The notes beneath the pieces are model-generated. The model searched no databases. It was not told the DNA's origin and worked only from the letters and a program-made list of their open reading frames with translations. From NCBI RefSeq assembly GCF_000153185.1, contig NZ_CH724152.1, forward strand, positions 250,566-314,565: DNA of 64,000 nt, read 5' to 3'. Positions 37,854 through 46,076 of the stretch are shown here, in pieces (position 1 is the first letter of the stretch; each line of letters begins with the position of its first letter). Origin of the DNA: Reinekea blandensis MED297 (GTDB lineage Bacteria > Pseudomonadota > Gammaproteobacteria > Pseudomonadales > Natronospirillaceae). A program made the translations under genes and the position numbers.

Positions 37854-39476
37854 TCAGCGTGGTACGGGGAAGTAGAGCCCCTGTTCCGTTTGGATTTCTA
37901 CTGTGCCTTCAAAGGTGCCGTCAGTTAGATGGAAACTATGCGTGTTTGCAAGGAGCGGATCATTGACAAAAATACCGGTGCGATTTGGCCCTGAGCTTAG
38001 GTCTGTTACTTCTTTTTGAGTATAAAAAAGTTCAAGATCATTGGGCTCGCCTTGACTCAACCACAGTCCTTTCTCTCCATTAGTGATTGCAGAAATAACA
38101 AGTCCATTGTCTGTTGACATCATGCCTCCCCAGCTTAGGTAATCGGCAATCTCGATTGTACCTTCAGATGTACCATCGGTTTTCCAAAGAATATCATTTG
38201 CCTTCTCTGCAAAATAGATCTCACCCTGCCACTCCACGACCGAGTCTAGACCATACCCATTCCCCTCATTGAGCTCGGTAATCATGACCGTACCTTCGGC
38301 CGTCCCATCGCTGATCCAGGGTTGAGTACCATGCTCGCCATCATCGGCAGTAAAGAAAAGACGACCATTGAACGCGAGCATATCGTCAACGTTGAGGTCG
38401 TGTCTTCCTTTGGCAGCGTTATCCACATCGCTCACAAGAGTGATGGTCTCACCATCGGTTTTGAACAGAGCGTCACCGTTTTCATCGTCGGTGGCTTGGA
38501 AAAAGAGTTGATCGCCGACAAGTTGGAAAGGACCCGGTGCAGAGCCTTCAGCGCCTTCGTTTAAATCGTCCAACATGGTTGCGCCTTCATCCGTCAGGAC
38601 ATACAGCTCAACACCCGTTGCCTCTTCATAGGCGGAAAACACCAGGTGACCATTAACGACATTCAGGTTTCTGAGTTCACTGTACTCAACAACGGCCTCG
38701 AGGTTATCAGCTGAACCATTGGTCTTCCACAGAGTGTTAATACCTTCGGATTGGGTAGTAAAGAAAAGAAGATCATCGTGAACGGTGAAATTCTCTGGCT
38801 TACTGCTGATGGGGCCTTCAACGATGTCGGCAAACAGTTTGGTGTAGCTTGGTGTTCCATCGGTCACCCAAACTTCCCGGCCTTCGGCATCGGTCTCGGC
38901 GCTGAAGTAGTACAGGTCTTTGTATCGTACGGTTGGAACGGATGGGTCGCTGCTGTCCGTTGGGTGGATATCCGCAACCTGAAAAGCCTTACCGTCTTCA
39001 CCCCACGCCCACAGTTCCGTGTCGCAGTCTGCTTCAACACATTGTTCCGTGGTAGAACGAAATACGGTTTGATAATCGTGATTGGTGGTAAAAGTCCAAT
39101 CCTGCGCGGGCAGCAGTGATTTCTGCTCGTCGGTTAACCCGGCCGCAAACTGAACCTGATATTCTGTATCGCTGGCCAGAATAAAATCGGGTGTGAACGT
39201 CAGGGTTCGTGAGTCGGCGTCGTAGGTCAGTAAACCCGGAATCTCTTTACCGGTGACGCTTGAAAGCAGTTGGATATGATCGTCGAGCAGTGTGTCGGTA
39301 TCGATGTCCTGTGAAAACTGTACCGAGAGTTCCGCTCGAACATCAACGTCCGTAGAGTCTTGTGCGGGTGAAATGGATTGAATGGTGAGGTCTGTGGTGT
39401 TGTCCTTGTCGTCAGTCGGGCCACAGCCGACTGCAATCGCCGCCAATGTCAGTGCCGCGAATCCTGCAGGTTTCAT
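37854..39476 (-). CDS. Lipoprotein with an Ig-like domain and DGT repeats
   Basis: A 540-residue outer-surface or periplasmic lipoprotein. The start at 39476 yields a lipobox IAVGC, with Cys18 as the lipid site; an AGGA is about 9 bases upstream. After a linker, residues about 30-130 form a bacterial Ig-like (Big_5/SbsA-type) domain, and the rest consists of repeats of the ELWxxDGT type (VWVTDGT, LWKTNGS, PWISDGTAEGT, LWKTDGTSEGT), expected to form a beta-propeller. Function is unknown; such proteins are often surface adhesion or sensing proteins. Confidence 0.8.
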   Translation of the reverse strand: MKPAGFAALTLAAIAVGCGPTDDKDNTTDLTIQSISPAQDSTDVDVRAELSVQFSQDIDTDTLLDDHIQLLSSVTGKEIPGLLTYDADSRTLTFTPDFILASDTEYQVQFAAGLTDEQKSLLPAQDWTFTTNHDYQTVFRSTTEQCVEADCDTELWAWGEDGKAFQVADIHPTDSSDPSVPTVRYKDLYYFSAETDAEGREVWVTDGTPSYTKLFADIVEGPISSKPENFTVHDDLLFFTTQSEGINTLWKTNGSADNLEAVVEYSELRNLNVVNGHLVFSAYEEATGVELYVLTDEGATMLDDLNEGAEGSAPGPFQLVGDQLFFQATDDENGDALFKTDGETITLVSDVDNAAKGRHDLNVDDMLAFNGRLFFTADDGEHGTQPWISDGTAEGTVMITELNEGNGYGLDSVVEWQGEIYFAEKANDILWKTDGTSEGTIEIADYLSWGGMMSTDNGLVISAITNGEKGLWLSQGEPNDLELFYTQKEVTDLSSGPNRTGIFVNDPLLANTHSFHLTDGTFEGTVEIQTEQGLYFPVPR

Positions 39477-39699
39477 GATAGCGTCCTTTGGTTTCAATGA
39501 AATTTTTCGTTTCTGATCCATGCCGTCGAACGAGGCCGTTCTCCTTTGGCAACGCATTAGTGACGACAGACAGAAAACTCAGGGCGGGACTGTAACGGAA
39601 TGTTTGAATGGTAGAAACGCACTCATGGCTGGTTCATCGAAGTGATTTCAATTTATGTGAGCGATGCCACTGTTTGAATGACGACTGTGCATCAGCAAG

Positions 39700-40506
39700 T
39701 TAACGGTGGTGCCGAAAAGGTTGGAGCAGCATTTGGTCTAATCGTTGGTCTTTCGTTGTCCGAAACTCATGCAAGCCGATGAGAAACTTGAGTTGCCCGG
39801 CACGGGTTTCAGCCCGATAAGTTTTAAACAGCCGGTCCCACCACGACACACTAAAACCAAAGTTGCTGTTGGTTTCTTCCGGTTCGGCAGAATGATGCAC
39901 CCGGTGCATGTCGGGCGTCACCAATACCCAGCGCAGGCGGCGATCCAGCCAATCGGGTAAGCGTACATTGCCGTGATTAAACAACGCGGTACCATTCAGC
40001 ACAATTTCAAAAATTATGACGGCCGCGACGGGGGCACCCAACAGAGCCACGGCCGACAGCTTAATCACCATCGACAGCAGAATCTCAATGGGATGAAAGC
40101 GCAGACCCGTCGTGACGTCGAACTCCTGATCGGCATGATGCATGCGGTGCAGTCGCCACAGCCAGGGAACATGATGAAACACACGGTGTTGAAAATAGAT
40201 GAGCAAATCCAGTAGCAACACTGAGAGTACCAGCGCTATTGCCGGTGGCGTATTCAGGTAATGAAATAAACCAAATTGGTGTTGCTCAGCGAAGACCGCC
40301 GCACCGACGGCGGCCAAAGGGAACAGCAGACGAAGCAGCACCGTGTTCAGCACCACCAGCCCCACGTTATTGGCCCAACGTAACGCTCGACTGACTTGCT
40401 GGATTCGCCTTGGCGCGAGTCGTTCCCAGACGACCATCAACAGCAAAATACTGATAAAGGCGATGAGTCGAATGCTTGCCTCGTGCATTGTGAGGGTGTC
40501 AGCCAT
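39700..40506 (-). CDS. Sterol desaturase/fatty acid hydroxylase family protein
   Basis: A 268-residue membrane di-iron enzyme. All three histidine clusters are seen: HRVFHH, HRMHHAD and HRVHHS, between about four membrane helices. The family hydroxylates or desaturates lipids, carotenoids or alkyl chains; the substrate is not evident from context. Confidence 0.88.
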   Translation of the reverse strand: MADTLTMHEASIRLIAFISILLLMVVWERLAPRRIQQVSRALRWANNVGLVVLNTVLLRLLFPLAAVGAAVFAEQHQFGLFHYLNTPPAIALVLSVLLLDLLIYFQHRVFHHVPWLWRLHRMHHADQEFDVTTGLRFHPIEILLSMVIKLSAVALLGAPVAAVIIFEIVLNGTALFNHGNVRLPDWLDRRLRWVLVTPDMHRVHHSAEPEETNSNFGFSVSWWDRLFKTYRAETRAGQLKFLIGLHEFRTTKDQRLDQMLLQPFRHHR

Positions 40507-40601
40507 GTCGGGTTCTCCGGGTTACAACAGCAGGGCGGAGAATCCATTCTCTATTCAATATTAGAGTATTCTAATGTTTGGCCGTCGTGATGGCAACCCT
40601 G

Positions 40602-41843
40602 CTAATCGCTGACCGACATCTGTTCCCGCAACCGGTTCACCGCCACAAAAAACTCTCGCATTAAGACCAGGCCCAGGTACTGCCCAAGGGGTGTTACCTC
40701 AAACCCCTGATCGCTTGGTTGTATGGCGCGCATGGTTTTCAGGGCCGAGAGTTCCGATTGCCACAGCCGGTGCTGCCAGCCATCGGCCTGGGGTGCATCC
40801 GATACGTGAAGCGCAAACAACTGCATCATTAACCGATATTGCATCCACTCCAGATCGGAAAACGTCTGTTGGGCATTCATCGTCAATGGCCGGGTTTGCA
40901 TGTGCCCGATGTATTCCGGAATGTGAAATGAACTGGCGTACAACGTCCGGTCAATAAAGCTGAACGACCCGCTGCCGAGGCCCAGATAATCCGGACTGTT
41001 CACAAAGTATTCGTCGCTTTGCGGTTGGTGGCCCAGGTTGTAACACCAGGCACTGCTTGGCTGATACTGCGCGCTGAGTGCCCGGCGGATAGCCTTAAAG
41101 CCCTTCCATTCGGTTTTACGTTGCCAACGCCCCAGCGAAGCTTCCAGCGTGCCCTGCACGGAATCGTTCGGCATCAGCGGATACCAACTGACCTGGCTCA
41201 GTTGCAGTGCATTAACGATGGCAAGATCGCGCCGGAGTGACCGCTCACTTTGCCCGGGTAGATTGAAAATCAGGTCTACATTCACTGTCGGGAAACGCCG
41301 GTTGACCCAAGCCAGGCGTTCCTGAATGGCCTCACTGTCGCCGTAGGCCAGGCGGCGGTTCATCTTCTGAAGCAGATCGTCGTCGAAACTCTGCACCCCG
41401 ATGGACAACCGCGAGACGTCCCGGGCGCTGAGCATTTCGATGACGTCGGTGGTCAGATGATTCGGGTTGGTTTCAACAGAAATCGGCACCAAACCGAAAT
41501 GCTCCGTGAGCAACGACAAGGTGCTGGCCAGCTCCTGTGGCAAAACCGTTGGCGTTCCGCCCCCGATATACACCTGTGACACCTGCCAGCCGGCCTCGGC
41601 AACGGCCGTAATCTGCTGTCGCAACGCCTGGAAATAGGCTTTCGCAAGCGCCGGGTCCAGCAACTGCCGATGAAACGAGCAGTAGGTGCAAAGCGATTCG
41701 CAAAAAGGAATGTGCAGATACAACGCCACCGGGGTCGGCAACACAGACGGGAGCCTTACCGGTTGAGGATCCAGATGCAGACGGGAGCGAAACAGGCGAT
41801 GCGTCGCCCATTGTGTCAGCGGATAACGAGCCAGTGCTTGCAT
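40602..41843 (-). CDS. HemN/HemW-like radical SAM protein
   Basis: A 413-residue radical SAM enzyme. The iron-sulfur motif is CESLCTYC within YLHIPFCESLCTYCSF, followed by QVYIGGGTPTVLP, VETNPNHLT, RLSIGVQSF and DLIFNLPGQ, all typical of coproporphyrinogen III dehydrogenase-like proteins. The C-terminal domain is diverged from true HemN, so it may instead be a HemW-type haem chaperone or a HutW-like haem-use protein. It has no functional neighbours. Confidence 0.8.
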   Translation of the reverse strand: MQALARYPLTQWATHRLFRSRLHLDPQPVRLPSVLPTPVALYLHIPFCESLCTYCSFHRQLLDPALAKAYFQALRQQITAVAEAGWQVSQVYIGGGTPTVLPQELASTLSLLTEHFGLVPISVETNPNHLTTDVIEMLSARDVSRLSIGVQSFDDDLLQKMNRRLAYGDSEAIQERLAWVNRRFPTVNVDLIFNLPGQSERSLRRDLAIVNALQLSQVSWYPLMPNDSVQGTLEASLGRWQRKTEWKGFKAIRRALSAQYQPSSAWCYNLGHQPQSDEYFVNSPDYLGLGSGSFSFIDRTLYASSFHIPEYIGHMQTRPLTMNAQQTFSDLEWMQYRLMMQLFALHVSDAPQADGWQHRLWQSELSALKTMRAIQPSDQGFEVTPLGQYLGLVLMREFFVAVNRLREQMSVSD

Positions 41844-42011
41844 GATCAGACTCCGTCCTGATTCCCAATGGCAAAGTCAGTATACCTGCCCACAAAACCG
41901 GGTGACTGATGCAGAACAACGCAGCCGCTGGCGAGTCAAAAAGCCATCGACTGGCCGGTTTTTTAGACACAACGTCAATTAATGGGCAAAAAATAGGCGA
42001 TACGCCCTATA

Positions 42012-42033
42012 AAATGTTAACTAGATCACATAA
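42012..42033 (+). promoter_or_regulatory. Crp-like binding site
   Basis: By my count 18 of 22 positions match the classical Crp consensus, including an intact right half TCACA (42026-42030) and the central CTAGA. The left half is AATGTTAAC. It stands at the head of the candidate small RNA region. Confidence 0.55.
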
Positions 42034-42039
42034 ATTATG

Positions 42040-42168
42040 CGAATTAGAGCCCGTTGCTGCATTGTGCTACCGACCCGTTAAGGTGGCCTTAAGACATTGA
42101 TTGCACGACATTCCATCCCCTGAACTCAGGAAAGTAGTTGTTAGCCACCTTACCGGTGGCTTTTTTTT
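42040..42168 (+). ncRNA. Candidate small RNA 1 (start approximate)
   Basis: No protein gene is present on this strand between 40.6 and 43.0 kb, yet a textbook terminator ends at 42168. The RNA would be about 100-130 bases, beginning just after the Crp-like site. A weak internal stem CCTG/CAGG (about 42119-42130) precedes the terminator. I match it to no known family. The 5' end is a guess. Confidence 0.5.
42144..42168 (+). terminator. Terminator of candidate small RNA 1
   Basis: GCCACC (42144-42149) pairs with GGTGGC (42155-42160) over a 5-base loop, followed by eight T residues. Confidence 0.88.
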
Positions 42169-42174
42169 GAACAA

Positions 42175-42338
42175 TTTTTGCGTTTTAACGAATCCGTGCT
42201 TGAGACCCTGTCGTAAGAATTACCATGCGAACGATTTTCGCATACCCCTAGAGTTGGGGGAGGCGCGCATCGCCCCATCGGTGCCTCGTCTCCCTGGCAT
42301 AGAGCAGCGTTGGCCACCCGTAATGGGTGGCTTTTTTT
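42175..42338 (+). ncRNA. Candidate small RNA 2 (start approximate)
   Basis: A second stretch without a protein gene, ending in its own terminator. It can fold into a row of hairpins: ATGCGAA/TTCGCAT (42225-42243), CCCC/GGGG (42245-42259), GGCG/CGCC (42262-42274) and the terminal stem. Its terminator stem (GCCACCC/GGGTGGC) resembles that of RNA 1, hinting at duplication. The 5' end is a guess. No family recognised. Confidence 0.45.
42313..42338 (+). terminator. Terminator of candidate small RNA 2
   Basis: GCCACCC (42313-42319) pairs with GGGTGGC (42325-42331), followed by seven T residues. Confidence 0.88.
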
Positions 42339-42369
42339 ATGGCCGTTTGACGACCCGGATGACCCCGGA

Positions 42370-42915
42370 CTATTGGGTCTTCAGATCGTTGGTATTGAGC
42401 AGCTCTGTAAACAGACCCAGCTCAGCCAACGCCGTTTTATGGACCGTGGCGGCGGGAATAACCTCATCAAAATAGGGCAGTTCACGCGTCGCACACGCAT
42501 CGGCGACCACTTGTACTTTGAACCCTCGCTCCATCGCGGCTCGCGCGGTCGTGCTGACGCACATATGCGTCATCATGCCGGCAATGACCACCGTATCGAC
42601 CTTTAAATCGTTTAGCCTGGCCTCGAGGTCGGTTTGCCAAAACGAGTTAGGCACATGCTTGGTCAGCACCACTTCATCGGACAGTGGAGCGGTTCCCGAA
42701 TGTAACTCTTGGCCTTTCGAACCCTTCAGCAGAAACCCCATCTCCGGTTGCAGCGTTTCGTGTTGAATGTGAATGACCGGCAGGTCGGCCCCACGGAACT
42801 GGCTCAGCAGGCTGGCGGCGTTTGCCGAGGCCGCCTCGGGTTGATCCAGCGGTAATGCTCCGCCGGGGAAATAGTCGTTTTGAATATCGATCAGGATCAG
42901 GGCTTGAGACGACAT
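42370..42915 (-). CDS. Isochorismatase-family cysteine hydrolase
   Basis: A 181-residue hydrolase. The catalytic triad of the family is visible: Asp in LILIDIQNDYF, Lys in VVLTKHVPNSFW and Cys in AGMMTHMCVSTTARAA. The family acts on isochorismate, nicotinamide or other amides. The start at 42915 is used because AAGGAG is 8 bases upstream; a longer form from 42942 is unlikely. It is divergent from an AraC-type regulator that probably controls it. Confidence 0.9.
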   Translation of the reverse strand: MSSQALILIDIQNDYFPGGALPLDQPEAASANAASLLSQFRGADLPVIHIQHETLQPEMGFLLKGSKGQELHSGTAPLSDEVVLTKHVPNSFWQTDLEARLNDLKVDTVVIAGMMTHMCVSTTARAAMERGFKVQVVADACATRELPYFDEVIPAATVHKTALAELGLFTELLNTNDLKTQ

Positions 42916-42972
42916 GGTTGTGCTCCTTTGTGAATGTGGCACTCAGAATAAACAACACAACAAAAGAACGTT

Positions 42973-42989
42973 ATGTCATAAAATGACAT
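42973..42989. promoter_or_regulatory. Dyad between isochorismatase and the AraC gene
   Basis: ATGTCAT (42973-42979) and ATGACAT (42983-42989) form a perfect dyad around AAA in an AT-rich divergent promoter region. It is a candidate operator for the adjoining regulator. Confidence 0.55.
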
Positions 42990-43036
42990 ATATATGTTAT
43001 TTTAAGACAATCGACTGTTAACGTGGAGAACAACCG

Positions 43037-43957
43037 GTGACCATCAACCTACAGCTCTGGCATTACCAAGGTGCGTTGCCCGCCGCGATTGCCGGAACCG
43101 AAGACCTGTTTCGGCTGGCGAACCGGTTCACCGCCGGACCCGGGTTCGAATTGCAGGTAGTGGACCCTAGCGGAGCGTCGTCACTTCCACACGCGCAGGT
43201 TGTCATCTTACCGCCCTTCATCGACGACCGTTGGGAGCAGGCAGACGCGCAGGTCATTGCCCGGCTTCAAGCGCTGCAAGGCACCGGAACCCTGATTGCC
43301 GCCTGCTGTGCGTCTGTGTTCTGGCTGGCTGAAGCGGGCTTACTCACGGGGCGAACGGTGACCACCCACTGGGCGCTGTTCGATCGGCTACGTCAGTTCC
43401 CGGGGATAAAAACTGTCGATCAGCGGAACCTGGTGGTGGATCAGGGTGATATTGTGACCGGTGGCGGGCTGTTCGCCTTCCAGGATTTAGTTCTGCATCT
43501 GGTCAGCCGTTTCGACCGCTACGCCACGGCGAAACGCATTGCCGATTTCGCCATGATCGACCTCAGCAGCCGACTGCAAAGCCATTACCAGCGCTTTTAC
43601 CCGGATTACAGCCACGGAGACGCCCAGGTACTGGCAGCTCAGCGCCTGTGTGAACAACAAACCGAGCAAGCGTGGAGTGTGAGCCGACTGGCCGATGCCG
43701 TCGCGCTCAGCGAGCGGACCCTGGCGCGTCGCTTTCAACAGGCCCTGAACCTGTCACCAGGCGAGTATTTGCGACAGTGGCGCATTGAACAGGCCAAACA
43801 GCGACTTGAAAACACCCGACAAAGCATCGAAGCCATTGCCGCCGACGTTGGTTATTCCGATGTAAGTAACTTTGTCCGCGCCTTTCGCCAAAATGCGGGG
43901 CTCAGCCCCGCCGAGTTTCGGGACCGAAAACGGCCGAGCCACCTGGCTGACGGTTAG
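43037..43957 (+). CDS. AraC-family regulator with DJ-1/PfpI domain (GlxA type)
   Basis: A 306-residue regulator. Residues about 1-165 form a class I glutamine amidotransferase-like DJ-1/PfpI domain (LIAACCASVFWLAEAGLLTGRTVTTHW), used here for sensing. Residues about 205-300 are an AraC HTH pair (WSVSRLADAVALSERTLARRFQQALNLSPGEYLRQWRIEQAKQRL, IEAIAADVGYSDVSNFVRAFRQNAGLSPAEFR). It starts with GTG; GGAG is about 8 bases upstream. It is divergent from the isochorismatase gene, its likely target. It overlaps rof tail-to-tail by 4 bases. Confidence 0.9.
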   Translation: MTINLQLWHYQGALPAAIAGTEDLFRLANRFTAGPGFELQVVDPSGASSLPHAQVVILPPFIDDRWEQADAQVIARLQALQGTGTLIAACCASVFWLAEAGLLTGRTVTTHWALFDRLRQFPGIKTVDQRNLVVDQGDIVTGGGLFAFQDLVLHLVSRFDRYATAKRIADFAMIDLSSRLQSHYQRFYPDYSHGDAQVLAAQRLCEQQTEQAWSVSRLADAVALSERTLARRFQQALNLSPGEYLRQWRIEQAKQRLENTRQSIEAIAADVGYSDVSNFVRAFRQNAGLSPAEFRDRKRPSHLADG

Positions 43958-44235
43958 CTCGCGTTCAGTTCAACAATCGGCCAATGCTCTTCCGGGGTCG
44001 ACCGGGTTTGGCCGGCCTGAGGGTACGACAACGTCGCGATCTCATTCAGCGGCACCAACTCAATACCGCGCTGAGACTGTAATTGGAGCGACTCCAGTCC
44101 TTGGACGACTCGCAGCGTGTCCGCCGTACCGGCAAGCCGAGTGCCATTGGTCAGGCGCACCCGCACCGGAAGCTGCAACACGCACACATGTTCAAAGTGG
44201 TCCTGCAGGTCGCACCGCAGCGTGGAACCCGTCAT
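43954..44235 (-). CDS. rof: Rof-like inhibitor of Rho-dependent termination
   Basis: A 93-residue protein matching the Rof/YaeO family: LRCDLQDHFEHVCVLQLPVRVRLTNGTRLAGTAD, then a short beta-strand region ending ELVPLNEIATLSYP. Rof binds Rho and blocks it. The start at 44235 is supported by GGGAG 8 bases upstream and by the family start; an earlier ATG at 44301 lacks a site. Confidence 0.78.
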   Translation of the reverse strand: MTGSTLRCDLQDHFEHVCVLQLPVRVRLTNGTRLAGTADTLRVVQGLESLQLQSQRGIELVPLNEIATLSYPQAGQTRSTPEEHWPIVELNAS

Positions 44236-44333
44236 CGTCAGTCTCCCAAGGTAAAAACGTTTAGAGTCGCCGCACCGCGAAAGGTTCCCAGAATGAGGCA
44301 CCGAAAGGTCTACCTCACAATAAATGAACCTGT

Positions 44334-44382
44334 TATACTCGCTCGCCCTTGAAAATCAGGCGTTTACGCCAATATTCAAGGG
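44334..44382 (+). promoter_or_regulatory. Possible ssrA promoter and structured leader
   Basis: An extended -10 (TG then T then TATACT, 44334-44339) precedes a nested hairpin: CCCTTGAA (44346-44353) with TTCAAGGG (44375-44382), enclosing GGCG/CGCC. No promoter is visible directly before the mature tmRNA end, so a precursor with a leader of about 130 bases is likely. Confidence 0.4.
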
Positions 44383-44473
44383 AGTAACGTGGTAGTGGTG
44401 TAACACACGCCAGCCCCGAATTATGAAATCGGCGCAGCGAACGGGCAACCGGTCTTGCGACGAACGAGTTAAC

Positions 44474-44858
44474 GGGGGCGATCTGGCTTCGACGTGGATT
44501 ACAAAGCTCCAGGTGCATGTCGTGTTGGTAGCGAAACACGTAAAACCAAAGCTGCAAACTTATAGTTGCAAACGATGACAACTACGAAGGTTACGCACTA
44601 GCTGCATAATCCTTCATAACTGGGTCAATAGCACCCGGCGGTCACTGAGCTGAGCCTGATCGGCTCTACTGACTGTCAAATAATTCAGGATACGCATGAA
44701 GGTCGTCAGGGCCGGATTGCCGACAATTTGAATCCCTGACTCCCCGAGTCGCACCTGTCCTTCGGTAACGGCAAGGGTAAATCAAAGAAGTGACTAAACA
44801 TGTAGGACCGCGAGTGGCGGATTTGCGGACGCGGGTTCGATTCCCGCCGCCTCCACCA
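44474..44858 (+). ncRNA. ssrA: tmRNA (SsrA), one-piece form
   Basis: 385 bases. The mature 5' end GGGGGCG (44474-44480) pairs with CGCCTCC near the 3' end, and CCA is encoded (44856-44858). The T arm GCGGG-TTCGATT-CCCGC is at 44831-44847. The tag frame runs 44568-44609 and encodes ANDDNYEGYALAA, starting with a GCA resume codon in the usual GCAAACGA context. With SmpB it frees stalled ribosomes and marks the product for proteolysis. The tag is longer than ANDENYALAA of E. coli. The 3' end is a typical integration target, and an AT-rich island follows. Confidence 0.97.
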
Positions 44859-44865
44859 ATAAATA

Positions 44866-44895
44866 ACCCCGGGCAGAAATGCTCGGGGTTTTTTA
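44866..44895 (+). terminator. Terminator of ssrA
   Basis: ACCCCGGGCA (44866-44875) pairs with TGCTCGGGGT (44880-44889; one G-U pair), followed by six T residues. It starts 8 bases after the encoded CCA. Confidence 0.92.
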
Positions 44896-44901
44896 TTGGT
44901 C

Positions 44902-45045
44902 GAACGATGGGACATCGTTCGCTTTACCGCGTCCCGGGTTCGACTGCGCGTATGGAACGCGCAGTGCCAACCTCGATAGAGGTTGCCGCGAAGCGGGCGT
45001 TGCCAAGGATGGCAACGAGTACTTCCCGCCGCCGTGCCGAGTCTC
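44902..45045 (+). repeat. Hairpin-rich repeat element, copy 1
   Basis: Directly behind the ssrA terminator five short hairpins follow one another: GAACGAT/ATCGTTC (44902-44920), ACTGCGCGT/ACGCGCAGT (44943-44965), CAACCTC/GAGGTTG (44968-44985), CCGC/GCGG (44986-44996) and GTTGCC/GGCAAC (44999-45016). The part from about 44963 to 45045 recurs in degraded form at 47608-47692. It contains TTCCCGCCGC, also present at the tmRNA 3' end (44841-44850). Such a structure suggests a mobile, non-coding repeat or a relic of repeated integration. Confidence 0.65.
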
Positions 45046-45146
45046 TAGCAATTGGTTTTTCAAAAACTGACTTTTACTATAATCGAAGTCTCTGATCTCT
45101 TTGTTTACCTTGTGATAAAAAGAAGTGAATCTAACATTCGTTAGCC

Positions 45147-46076
45147 CTATATTTTTAAAGTGTTTCTTATTACAGCTTGTAGTTCTTCAACGCAATCTTG
45201 TGGCTTTTCCTTATCCCAAACGAGTGTGTAGTGGTGGGCGGTGTCAAAGTGGACACCATTGAATGCACTTTTCTCGCACATGTAGATAACAGGCTTACCG
45301 AGTCCTGTAGCGTAGCCAGCTTCCCAGTAAGCACCATTGTTGGCATGGGTGAGGTCCGCGATAACAACGCTAGAGTTTTGAATTTCAACTAGCATCCTAG
45401 CATCTATTAGACCTGCTTCAGTAGACTCTCTAAGATCTCTGACTTCGAGATTAAGATTAGAACATCCAGGTTTCAGTGTATTCGATACAAAGTGTTCGAG
45501 CACAGGTTCATTGAACTTCATTGCTAAGAATGCATAACTGAAGTCTTCAGAGCCTGTTTTTGATTTTTCAAATATATCCCAACCATCTAGAGTAAGCACG
45601 AGCTTAACCTCGTCATTGAGATCGCTGCTATCGAGGTTTGTATAGTCTGATTGAATTATGCCCCTATTCAATGCTTCACTTAAAATGTAAATCATGCCTT
45701 GCTGGTCAACTGCGCCAATTACTGGATAGTCAAATGAAGCATCAATACCAACATAATCAGCGGGGTGTTGTTGTTTGTGCCCCAAGTAACGCACTAGTAG
45801 GTTCAACTGCTCAAATGGGTTTGGAAGTTTGGTTTCATCAATGTTTTGAATGTCGTATGTAGAGATCCTATATTCGACTATTTGATTGTCATCAAAAAGT
45901 CGGGTTTTAAAACTAAGTTTTGCTCTATCAACGACCGTCAGGTCTTTTTGTTCTAGAACTGCTTTTACTGTCCCAGAAACAATATATTGGCCGCATATTG
46001 GGCATTCTATACCCTCGTTATCACCAGCAATGGGCTTTGATTTTGCATTTGAGTCCAAGCAAATGGGGCATGACAT
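45147..46076 (-). CDS. Zinc-ribbon protein with TIR-like/deoxyribosyltransferase-like domain
   Basis: A 309-residue protein with AT-rich codon use. The N-terminus has two CxxC pairs (C3, C6 and C25, C28) that form a probable zinc ribbon. Residues about 40-175 are a middle region I do not recognise. Residues about 180-309 resemble nucleoside 2-deoxyribosyltransferase/TIR-like folds: FLAMKF, SSVVIADLTHANNGAYWEAGYATGLGKPVIYMC, with a candidate catalytic Glu252. Domains of this type cleave NAD or nucleotides and are used as effectors in antiviral systems. The function here is inferred only. It has the opposite direction to its island neighbours. Confidence 0.65.
   Translation of the reverse strand: MSCPICLDSNAKSKPIAGDNEGIECPICGQYIVSGTVKAVLEQKDLTVVDRAKLSFKTRLFDDNQIVEYRISTYDIQNIDETKLPNPFEQLNLLVRYLGHKQQHPADYVGIDASFDYPVIGAVDQQGMIYILSEALNRGIIQSDYTNLDSSDLNDEVKLVLTLDGWDIFEKSKTGSEDFSYAFLAMKFNEPVLEHFVSNTLKPGCSNLNLEVRDLRESTEAGLIDARMLVEIQNSSVVIADLTHANNGAYWEAGYATGLGKPVIYMCEKSAFNGVHFDTAHHYTLVWDKEKPQDCVEELQAVIRNTLKI

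Noticed and set aside
44902-45045. Row of hairpins as a CRISPR array
   Set aside because: The units differ in sequence, there are no constant repeats with spacers and no cas genes.
44790-45095. A reading frame whose product resembles that of 47608-47802 (shared SIEVAA and SRR segments)
   Set aside because: It begins inside the tmRNA gene and crosses its terminator. The likeness comes from the hairpin-rich DNA repeat, so both frames are treated as non-coding.
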